Positions 58,201 to 64,000 of a stretch of DNA of 64,000 nucleotides are shown here, piece after piece. The position numbers and the translations under genes are program-made. The notes under the pieces are model-generated. The model made no database searches. It saw only the letters and a program-made list of their open reading frames with translations, and was not told where the DNA came from. The DNA lies in assembly GCF_023091745.1 (NCBI RefSeq), contig NC_068912.1:100867567-100931566 (forward strand), written 5' to 3'. Each line of letters begins with the position of its first letter. The first letter of the stretch is position 1. The DNA is from Budorcas taxicolor. Lineage: Eukaryota; Chordata; Mammalia; Artiodactyla; Bovidae.

Positions 58201-61200
58201 TATATGAAATAGATGGGCAAGGGGAATTTGCTGTATGGCTCAGGAAACTCAAACGGGCTCTGTATTAACCCAGAGGGTTGGGATGGGAAGGGAGTTTCAA
58301 AAGGGAGGGATATATGTATACCTATGGCTGATTCAAATTGCCAACATCCGCTGGATCATCGAAAAAGCAAGAGTTCCAGAAAAACATCTATTTCTGCTTT
58401 ATTGACTATGCCAAAGGCTTGGATCACAATAAACTGTGGAAAATTCTGAAAGAGATGGGAATACCAGACCACCTGACCTGCCTCTTGAGAAACCTGTATG
58501 CAGGTCAGGAAGCAACAGTTAGAACTGGACATGAAACAACACACTGGTTCCAAACAGGAAAAGGAATACGTCAAGGCTGTATATTGTCACCCTGGTTATT
58601 TAACTTATATGCAGAGTACATCATGAGAAATGCTGCGCTGGAGGAAGCACAAGCTGGAATCAAGATTGCCAGAAGAAATATCAATAACCTCATATGCAGA
58701 TGACACCACCCTATGGCAGAAAGTGAAGAACTAAAGAGCCTCTTGATGAAAGTGAAAGAGGAGAGCGAAAAAGTTGGCTTAAAGCTCAACATTTAGAAAA
58801 CTAAGATCATGGCATCCGGTCCCATCACTTCATGGCAGATAGATGGGGAAACAGTGGAAACAGTGGCTGACTTTATTTTTCTGGGCTCCAAAATCACTGT
58901 AGATGGTGATTGCATCCATGAAATTAAAAGATGCTTACTCCTTGGAAGGAAAGTTATGACCAACCTGACAGCATATTAAAAAGCAGAGACATTACTTTAC
59001 CAACAAAGGTCCATCTAGTCAAGGCTATGGTTTTTCCAGTGGTCATGTATGGATGTGAGAGTTGGACTATAGAGAAAGCTGAGCGCTGAAGAATTGATGC
59101 TTTTGAAGTGTGGTGTTGGAGAAGACTCTTAAGAGTCCCCTGGACTGCAAGGAGATCCAACCAGTCCATCCTAAAGGAGATCAGTCCTGGGTATTCATTG
59201 GAAGGACTGATGTTGAAGCTCAAACTCCAATACTTTGGCCACCTGATGTGAAGAGCTGACTCATTGGAAAAGACCCTGATGCTGGGAAAGAGTGAGGGCA
59301 GGAGGGGAAGGGGACGACAGAGGATGAGATGGTTGGATGGCATCACTGAATCGATGGACATGGGTTTGGGTGGATTCCGGGAGTTGGTGATGGACAGGGA
59401 GGCCTGGCATTCATGGGGTTGCAAAGAGTCAGACGTGACTGAGCAACTGAACTGAATGGCTGATTCATGTTGAGGTTTGACAGAGAACAGCAAAATTCTG
59501 TAAAGCAATTACCCTTTAATTTAAAAAAGAGAAAATCAGATGTGAAGCAAAAAGTTTGAGGAGAGGGTTTGAACCAGAGTTTCAGCAGGGACTGCAGCAG
59601 AGTCAAGTATAGCTCTGCAGGCAGACCTTTGGAGTTTGAATCAAAAAGTTGCTTGATCACAAACGTCAGCTTCCTCGTAACTGAAATGGAGGTAATCCTA
59701 GCACATACCTCATGAGATTGTTAAAGAGACTGAGTAAGAACTCTGGCATGTATAACACTCACTAACTTAGCTGTTAGATAAAAGGTAAAATCAGCAGCCA
59801 GAACAGTTAGGGAGCAGTGAAGATCAACCAGATGTTTTCTCATTACTAGTGGATAGGCAGCTGTGATTTACCGAATCAGTAGAAGATTAGAAATAAAAAT
59901 AGCTCATTTCCCCCTCTTCCCAACTTGCCATCTGCTCTCAGGCAAATCTTTTACCCTCTCTGATCCTTAGTTTCTCTGTTTTCTCTTTCCCTTTGCATTT
60001 TATTTTTAAAATCATCACTGAGGTTTCTCCTTTCTATAGGATGAAGGTTTAGACTAGATGATTACTAAAGGCTGTTTCACGGATCACCAGTCCAGGTTCA
60101 ATGCATGAGACGGTGCTCAGGGCTAGTGCACTGGGATGACCCAGAGGGATGGGATGGGGAGGGAGGTGGGAGGGGGGGTTCAGGATGGGGAACACATGTA
60201 AACCCATGGCTGATTCATGTCAATGTATGGCAAAAACCACTACAATATTGTAAAGTAACTAGTCTCCAATTAAAATTTAGGAAAAAAAAAAAAAAAGCTG
60301 TTTCAGTGTAAATGTGCTACATCTCTAAGGAGATAAACCTCTTACACCTGAGCTCCCAGGGATACACATATGCTCCTGCACAGGAGGCTTTGGTCCTTGA
60401 CTCAGCCCAGCTCTGACCTCTTATTTATGTCTCCAGGTGTATACTAATGCTGGTTCTACTAAGGCCACTTGCAGAAGTTCAGCCCTACTGGTCATACCTC
60501 AGTACCACAGCCAGCCAAGAGTAAGTAAGCCTGTGAGCATCCGGGGGGTGCTTGAGAAAAGCTAGACACTTTATATGAATGGTGTGGGGAGGGAGGTAGC
60601 TTTACCCTCTACAGGACCCTAAGATTCAGCCTCATGGTGACTGACATACTTTGGCTGGGCCATTCTGTTCTAGCTGATCATGAAGAAGCCACGAGCAGCT
60701 GTGGGGAATCGAAGTGGTCGCAGGAAGCAGGCATCCAGCCAGGAGGGAAAGGAGAAATGTGCCTTTGGCAGCAGCCAGGCCAAGCCGTCTGCCCCCAGTG
60801 GTGAGGATCTGGGTCCTAATCAGACTCAGGGGCTGGTTTAATTGGCCGTGAAAGGGGGCAAATTCGGGCTGAGAAGAGAGCATGGTATGTATCAAGTCAT
60901 TAGGGGACTAATTAAGGATCTAATTCTGACTTTGCTCTGTACTTTGGGATAATTGCTCTGTACTTTGGGATAATTGCTCTGTATAAGATGCGTTCTATCA
61001 GTGACATGGAGCAGTAGTTTGTGCATTTCCTTCCTCACTTGGCTTTCATGGGATCCAACGAGTTTATCAGCCTGAACGTGTTCTGTGAATGGGAAGGCCC
61101 TCCACAGGTGTATGTTTGGCAGAAACTTGGATTTTCATTATGATCCAGAGACAAAGGAGCCAGGGGTACCTCCCTGGGGAAATAAAGGCTAGAAACTTGA

Positions 61201-63984
61201 CGTAGGCTACGAAACCCTGGAGCCTCCCGGTCTGAGCTCAATCAAGGGATTGGAGTGGGAGTGTCCACTTAAGCCTTAAGTGGACAGCCTAAAACCAGGC
61301 CTCTGGTGCACAGCCTGTGCAGGGATGATCCCTGAGTTTTCTGAAACCCCAGCAGGGCCGGCCAGGCAGCAGAAGGCATTATTGCAGGCCTCTGTCTCCC
61401 CATACCATCTATTCAGAGATGTGGCCGAGGTCACAGCCTTCCAGGAGAGCTTGCTGGGCTGGTATGACCGAAAGAAGCGGGACCTACCCTGGAGAAGGCT
61501 GGTAGGAGGACAATGGATGTGAGGGGGTGGGTAGGAGACTGGTGCCCAGCGCCTTCCACACTAACTGTCCATCTGGGATTGCATTGGCAGGTGGAGGGTG
61601 AGGTGGACCTAGACAGGCGGGCATACGCTGGTGAGTACATCTCCTTGGAGCAGGGCTGCTTTGCCTAGACGACCTCAGGTTCGGGGTCTAGGAGCTGTGG
61701 GCTAAGAGTAGGGCGGCCAGCGGTGTCCTCACGCCAGCCCCTCTTCCCCAGTGTGGGTCTCAGAGGTCATGCTGCAGCAGACCCAGGTTGCCATGGTGAT
61801 CAACTATTATACCCGATGGATGCAGGTGACTTCCGGGAACAAAGGGATGGGTCAGTCATGGTCCAGACCCCAGATGACTCCTTGGGGGTGGGGATAAAAT
61901 AAGGCCTCCTCCACTTCCTTCACCTTTGGCCTCATCTCTTTTTGTCTGCCTTCGGGCTGTAGAAGTGGCCAACGCTGCAGGACCTGGCCAGTGCTTCCCT
62001 GGAGGTGAGAACCACCCTAGGGTAGGGGGAATGGGGACTACTGAGGACCGATCCCTGACCCCTCTGACCTCTGACCTCACGCACAGGAAGTTAACCAACT
62101 CTGGGCCGGCCTGGGCTATTACTCTCGAGGCCGGTGGCTACAGGAAGGAGCCCGGAAGGTAAGGGGTTGACCAGGGGTCTGGAAGCTCCAGGACCTTGGG
62201 TGCCTCGTAACCATGAACCTTCCCATTCCAATCAGGTGGTAGAGGAGCTAGGGGGCCACATGCCACGTACAGCAGAGACCCTGCAGCAGTTCCTACCTGG
62301 GGTAGGGCGGTACACAGCCGGAGCTATTGCTTCCATAGCCTTTGGCCAGGTGAGCCCACCACCCACCCCCATATTGTACGTGCCCACCTTCCTCCCAGAC
62401 CAGGCTGACTCTGGACTCCTTTGTGCCAGGCCGCCGGAGTGGTAGATGGGAACGTCATACGGGTGCTGTGCCGTGTCCGAGCCATAGGTGCTGATCCTGG
62501 CAGCACTCTTGTCTCCCAGCACCTCTGGTAGGATACTAGGGTAAAGGGGAAGATTGGAAAAGGTGTCTCCAAAGGGTCTTTGGCTCAGAGCAATATTCCC
62601 TTCTTGTAGGAGCCTAGCCCAGCAGCTGGTGGACCCAGCCCGGCCAGGGGACTTTAACCAAGCAGCCATGGAGTTGGGGGCCATAGTGTGCACCCCGCAG
62701 CGCCCACTCTGCAGCCACTGCCCTGTGCAGAGCCTGTGCCGGGCACGCCAGAGGGTGAGCCGCCCAAGGAAGGGAGGCAATCAGGGGTCCTAGGGAGTGA
62801 CCACTGCCCCGTGGCATCCTGCCCTGTCTGTGCCTCTCAGGTGGAGCGGGAGCAGCTCTCAGCCTCACAGAGCCTGCCCGGCAGTTGTGATGTGGAGGAG
62901 TGTGGTGAGTGGCAGCCCCAGCCCTTCCCTGTGCTGTCAGGGAGGTGCCTGTGGCAGCCTCATTCCCTTTTACCCTACAACTGAGTCAGATTCTACAGAG
63001 CTGGGCAAAGACCTGCTCTTTGGACTTGGCACCTGAGCCCACTCGGCCTGAGTGAGGCTCTTGATCTCTCTTCCCAGCTCCCAACTCTGGACAATGCCCA
63101 CTGTGTGCGCCTCCCACAGAGCCCTGGGACCAAACCCTGGGAGTAACCAACTTTCCCAGAAAAGCCAGCCGCAAGCCCCCCAGGGAGGCGTGCTCTGCCA
63201 TCTGTGTTCTGGAGCAGCCCAAGGCTCTTGGGGGTGCCCGCATTCTGCTGGTGCAGAGGCCCAACTCAGGTACCTGGACCCTGGGAGTGCAGCGAGGTGG
63301 CATGAGCAACAGGGAAGAAATGGAGGCAGCAGCAGCTAAGGCCCCACCCACGCCTGGCTGCCCTTCCTCTCAGGTCTGCTGGCAGGACTGTGGGAGTTCC
63401 CATCGGTGAGTGTGAATGCGGAAGCCTCAGGGCAGCAGCAGCGGGAGGCCCTGCTGCAGGAACTGCAGAGTTGGGTGGGGCCCCTCCCGGACATGCGCCT
63501 TCAGCACCTGGGGCAGGTGAGTGAGGAGAGAAGTGACCAGGAATGATGACTTCTGTGGCCACATCTCCAGGTCTGTTTCAGCCTCTTGGCACCCCCTAGG
63601 TGGTCCACACCTTCTCTCACATCAAGATGACATACCAAGTATACGGTCAGGTCCTGGAAGAACACACCCCAGTGACCATTGTACCACCTGGCGCTCGCTG
63701 GCTGACCCGGGAGGACTTTCACACTGCAGCTGTCTCCACCGCCATGAAAAAGGCACTACCTTTGCTGTCTTTGTTGTGTTTTTTCCTGTTCCCTGCATGT
63801 TCTGAGTAAACCTGTTACTATGTAAACAAATGAAAAACATATCTTAAACAAAAGGGCTGGGGCATGAAGTTAAGGGTAGAATACAGAGGTTTGTCTCTTT
63901 GTGGGAAAGATGCCAGCCCTGCACTTCCCTCTTCTCATCTAGGTATTCCGCATGTATGAGGGCCAACAGCCTGGCACCTGCAAG
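55237..63984 (+). CDS. MUTYH: MUTYH, adenine DNA glycosylase (MutY homologue), 3'-partial
   Basis: Coding exons are 60674-60800, 61323-61501, 61591-61630, 61752-61825, 61963-62004, 62087-62158, 62236-62349, 62430-62527, 62610-62754, 62841-62904, 63078-63269, 63374-63516, 63600-63752 and 63943-63984; the last exon is beyond the window. The best-supported start is the ATG at 60680 (MKKPRAAV, like mouse), which gives about 493 aa here. An upstream alpha-type ATG (MTPRVPR) is at 55237, but its first-exon donor is not settled. Residues below are numbered from 60680: catalytic Glu118 in VSEVMLQQTQV, helix-hairpin-helix LPGVGRYTAG (196-205), catalytic Asp220 in VVDGNV, 4Fe-4S ligands Cys274/281/284/290 (C-x6-C-x2-C-x5-C), a zinc-linchpin Cys cluster, and a C-terminal MutT-like 8-oxoG domain with LWEFPS. 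The enzyme removes adenine opposite 8-oxoguanine in nuclear and mitochondrial DNA. The PCNA-binding QxxLxxFF box should be in the missing exon. Confidence 0.93.
55286..55292. promoter_or_regulatory. ETS core (ACTTCCG)
   Basis: ACTTCCG is the reverse complement of the CGGAAGT ETS/GABP core. It lies 48 bp upstream of the TOE1 ATG in the likely TOE1 start-site zone. Confidence 0.4.
55428..55432 (-). promoter_or_regulatory. Inverted CCAAT box (ATTGG)
   Basis: ATTGG is preceded by CCT and followed by CCGG in GC-rich DNA, a plausible NF-Y site. It lies about 190 bp from the TOE1 ATG; a second ATTGG is at 55459. Confidence 0.4.
55459..55463 (-). promoter_or_regulatory. Second inverted CCAAT box
   Basis: ATTGG in CCAAAATTGGCCGG lies 31 bp from the first. 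That spacing is close to three helical turns, which is typical of paired NF-Y sites. Confidence 0.35.
55522..55523 (+). other. MUTYH: Candidate MUTYH first-exon donor (GAG|GTAATT)
   Basis: This is the best GT donor context seen in the CpG-rich region on the plus strand. It would serve either a non-coding first exon or, in the frame of the ATG at 55237, a 95-codon exon in phase 0 with exon 2. cDNA evidence is needed to choose. Confidence 0.35.
56461..56664 (+). mobile_element. Bov-tA SINE
   Basis: From GGCTTCCCTGGTGGCTCAGAG to GTTGGACACGACTGAGGGAC. CATGGCTGG at 56453-56461 and 56665-56673 is a likely target duplication. Confidence 0.93.
56829..56920 (+). mobile_element. Bov-A monomer fragment
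   Basis: AATGGCACCCACTCCAGTATTC to ATAGAGGAGCCTGGAGGGC and a shortened end at ATGACTGAGCCAC. The tRNA-like part is absent. Confidence 0.85.
56995..57390 (-). repeat. L2 LINE fragment
   Basis: GGATGCCTTTCCCACAGGTAG, AAGTCATTGGTCAAGTATTGC, CAAGGCCCACCTTGACCACG and CTTGGCACATAGTAGGCACTC are consecutive antisense L2 phrases. Confidence 0.85.
57669..57929 (-). mobile_element. Bov-A2 SINE nested in L1
   Basis: An antisense dimer from GCTGCTAAGTCACTTCAGTC to GGTGCCATTGCCTTCTCTG. AATGGAATATT is duplicated at 57658-57668 and 57930-57940. Confidence 0.95.
58336..59455 (+). mobile_element. BovB LINE nested in L1, 5'-truncated
   Basis: 1120 bp starting AATTGCCAACATCCGCTGG and ending GTGACTGAGCAACTGAACTGA. 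The RT ORF (NIYFCFIDYAKGLDHNKLW to QGCILSPWLFNLYAEYIM) has a deletion before YADD and later stops. ATGGCTGATTCA is duplicated at 58324-58335 and 59456-59467. Confidence 0.96.
60101..60298 (+). mobile_element. Ruminant L1 3' UTR with poly-A tail
   Basis: TGGGATGACCCAGAGGGATGG, GGGGAACACATGTAAACCC, ATGGCTGATTCATGTCAATG, TATTGTAAAGTAACTAGTC and a 14-15 base A run. It is the sense counterpart of 28185 and 41880. Confidence 0.88.
60437..60520 (+). other. Possible alternative 5' exon of MUTYH
   Basis: An 84-nt segment lies between TATGTCTCCAG and a strong GTAAGTAAG donor, 153 bp before exon 2. It is open in phase 0 (VYTNAGSTKATCRSSALL onward) and its length is a multiple of three. No homology to known MUTYH N-termini is recognised, so it may be a cryptic or untranslated exon or chance. 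Confidence 0.25.
60674..60800 (+). CDS. MUTYH: MUTYH coding exon 2 (N-terminal, nuclear-form start at 60680)
   Basis: This exon has 127 nt after acceptor TGTTCTAG. It is open as LIMKKPRAAVGNRSGRRKQ, then SSQAKPSAPS, plus one base. ATG 60680 gives MKKPRAAV, the start known for mouse MUTYH and for nuclear human isoforms. The basic run is a plausible nuclear signal. The donor is GTGAGG. Confidence 0.93.
61323..61501 (+). CDS. MUTYH: MUTYH coding exon 3 (long acceptor form)
   Basis: This exon has 179 nt from the acceptor CCTGTGCAG. It encodes GMIPEFSETPAGPARQQK, then LLQASVSPYHLFRDVAEVTAF and RDLPWRRL. A second acceptor 33 nt downstream (start 61356, within a CAGCAG pair) removes 11 residues, paralleling the human alpha1/alpha3 isoform difference. 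The donor is GTAGGA. Confidence 0.92.
61591..61630 (+). CDS. MUTYH: MUTYH coding exon 4 (40 nt)
   Basis: This short exon encodes VEGEVDLDRRAYA plus one base, with acceptor TTGGCAG and donor GTGAGT. DRRAYAVWVSEVM continues across the next junction. Confidence 0.93.
61752..61825 (+). CDS. MUTYH: MUTYH coding exon 5, catalytic Glu
   Basis: This exon has 74 nt, completing Val and encoding WVSEVMLQQTQVAMVINYY and then TRWMQ. The Glu of SEVMLQQT is the catalytic acid of the MutY glycosylase core, and the QQT loop contacts the mispair. The donor is GTGACT-like (GTGACTT). Confidence 0.95.
61963..62004 (+). CDS. MUTYH: MUTYH coding exon 6 (42 nt)
   Basis: This exon has 14 codons, KWPTLQDLASASLE, in phase 0, with acceptor GGCTGTAG and donor GTGAGA. 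It is identical in length to the human exon. Confidence 0.95.
62087..62158 (+). CDS. MUTYH: MUTYH coding exon 7
   Basis: This exon has 24 codons, EVNQLWAGLGYYSRGRWL and then QEGARK. The Tyr-Tyr pair is the DNA-wedging site; its first Tyr corresponds to the residue mutated in human MUTYH-associated polyposis and is intact here. Confidence 0.95.
62236..62349 (+). CDS. MUTYH: MUTYH coding exon 8, helix-hairpin-helix
   Basis: This exon has 38 codons, VVEELGGHMPRTAETLQQF and then the hairpin LPGVGRYTAGAIASIAFGQ, which binds the DNA backbone. The acceptor is AATCAG and the donor GTGAGC. Confidence 0.96.
62430..62527 (+). CDS. MUTYH: MUTYH coding exon 9, catalytic Asp
   Basis: This exon has 98 nt, AAGVVDGNVIRVLCRVRAIG onward to SQHL plus two bases of Trp. 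The Asp in VVDGNV is the conserved HhH-GPD catalytic aspartate. The donor is GTAGGA. Confidence 0.95.
62610..62754 (+). CDS. MUTYH: MUTYH coding exon 10, iron-sulfur cluster
   Basis: This exon has 145 nt, SLAQQLVDPARPGDFNQAAM onward, with four cysteines spaced C-x6-C-x2-C-x5-C, the 4Fe-4S loop of the EndoIII/MutY family. The donor is GTGAGC. Confidence 0.96.
62841..62904 (+). CDS. MUTYH: MUTYH coding exon 11, interdomain connector
   Basis: This exon has 64 nt, VEREQLSASQSLPGSCDVEEC plus one base. The final Cys begins the zinc-linchpin cluster of the interdomain connector, which in human also contacts HUS1 and APE1. Confidence 0.93.
63078..63269 (+). CDS. MUTYH: MUTYH coding exon 12, connector and start of MutT-like domain
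   Basis: This exon has 192 nt. It completes Ala and encodes PNSGQCPLCAPPTEPWDQTL and then FPRKASRKPP, to ILLVQRPNS. Together with the preceding Cys this gives C-x6-C-x2-C, the zinc-linchpin ligands. The donor is GTACCT. Confidence 0.94.
63374..63516 (+). CDS. MUTYH: MUTYH coding exon 13, MutT-like 8-oxoG recognition domain
   Basis: This exon has 143 nt, LLAGLWEFPSVSVNAEASG onward to RLQHLGQ. LWEFPS is the Nudix-like signature of the MutY C-terminal domain. The donor is GTGAGT. Confidence 0.95.
63600..63752 (+). CDS. MUTYH: MUTYH coding exon 14, followed by a non-canonical GC donor
   Basis: This exon has 153 nt (51 codons, phase 0), VVHTFSHIKMTYQVYGQVLE onward to AAVSTAMKK. The family breaks here before VFRMY, which is found intact at 63943. 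The base pair after the Lys codon is GC, not GT (AAG|GCACTA), so either a GC-AG intron is used or the exon reads on 18 codons to a TAA at 63807. Confidence 0.9.
63753..63754 (+). other. MUTYH: GC 5' splice dinucleotide, MUTYH intron after exon 14
   Basis: The splice position predicted by frame and homology reads GC. GC-AG introns are about 1% of mammalian introns but normally have a strong AG|GCAAGT context. Here positions +3 to +6 are ACTA, a poor match. Confidence 0.8.
63805..63810 (+). terminator. Possible alternative polyadenylation hexamer AGTAAA
   Basis: The variant hexamer AGTAAA overlaps the TAA that closes the read-through frame of MUTYH exon 14. It could end a short isoform lacking exons 15-16. 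This is speculative, because variant hexamers are common by chance. Confidence 0.2.
63943..63984 (+). CDS. MUTYH: MUTYH coding exon 15
   Basis: This exon has 42 nt, VFRMYEGQQPGTCK, with acceptor CATCTAG and donor GTGAGT. The final exon, with the KR-rich segment and PCNA motif, is beyond the window. Confidence 0.93.
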
Positions 63985-64000
63985 GTGAGTCTCTTGGCCC

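Larger units (their letters stand above)
57570..59525 (+). mobile_element. Ruminant L1 3' end, split by two later insertions
   Basis: L1 sequence occupies 57570-57668, 57930-58335 and 59456-59525: AGATGTCCATCAACACATAAG, ATGGAATATTACTCATCC, GAAGTGAGTCAGAAAGAG, CATATATGAAATAGATGGG, then CATGTTGAGGTTTGACAG, TTCTGTAAAGCAATTACCC and TTTAATTTAAAAAAG. Removing the two insertions rejoins a continuous L1 tail. Confidence 0.92.
55640..60436 (+). other. MUTYH: MUTYH intron 1 region
   Basis: This separates the promoter from exon 2. It holds a Bov-tA, a Bov-A fragment, an L2 remnant, a nested L1/Bov-A2/BovB block and a ruminant L1 tail. The stretches 55640-56450 and 59530-60100 hold nothing I recognise. 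Confidence 0.7.

Noticed and set aside
58954..59508. A 184-codon minus-strand ORF
   Set aside because: It is antisense to BovB 3' sequence, which keeps long open frames on both strands.

Overview
This is vertebrate nuclear DNA from a bovid ruminant, such as cattle, buffalo, sheep or goat. The evidence is a dense layer of ruminant-specific retroposons: BovB/RTE LINE fragments, Bov-tA and Bov-A2 SINEs, and a ruminant L1 3' end. Older cetartiodactyl CHR SINEs and mammal-wide MIR, L2 and L1M fragments lie beneath them. The species cannot be fixed from the sequence alone. No bacterial, viral, CRISPR or organellar content was seen.

Three protein-coding genes are present in the same block and relative orientation as the human 1p34 cluster TESK2-TOE1-MUTYH. 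(1) TESK2 (+) enters from the left with its 5' exons outside the window. Eight coding exons are visible: 10840-10888, 37922-38068, 47747-47829, 48055-48139, 48608-48691, 48908-48994, 49695-49812 and 50128-50852. They are followed by a 3' UTR and a polyadenylation signal at 51772. (2) TOE1 (-) is complete in eight exons from 55238 down to 52001, encoding about 538 aa, and is tail-to-tail with TESK2. (3) MUTYH (+) is head-to-head with TOE1. Its coding exons run from about 60674 to 63984, and the last exon lies beyond the right edge.

Layout: 1-47.7 kb is almost entirely TESK2 intron (one intron of 27.0 kb, one of 9.7 kb, and part of an upstream one), filled with interspersed repeats, several nested with clear target-site duplications. 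47.7-52 kb is the exon-dense 3' half of TESK2. 52-55.24 kb is TOE1. 54.9-55.6 kb is a CpG-rich bidirectional TOE1/MUTYH promoter with three ZNF143-like motifs. 55.6-60.6 kb is MUTYH intron 1, which carries a ruminant L1 remnant split by two later insertions. 60.67-64 kb is the MUTYH body.

The genes do not form a pathway. TESK2 is a LIMK/TESK-family actin-cytoskeleton kinase, TOE1 is a nuclear 3'-exonuclease for snRNA maturation, and MUTYH is the adenine DNA glycosylase that acts at 8-oxoG:A mispairs. The most notable sequence-level points are: a shared CATG in which the TOE1 initiator and a MUTYH alpha-type ATG overlap on opposite strands; an in-frame triplicated 42-bp unit in the last exon of TOE1; a non-canonical GC 5' splice site after the MUTYH exon ending at 63752; alternative acceptors in the first large MUTYH exon; and several datable retroposon nests. 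No new biological system was found.
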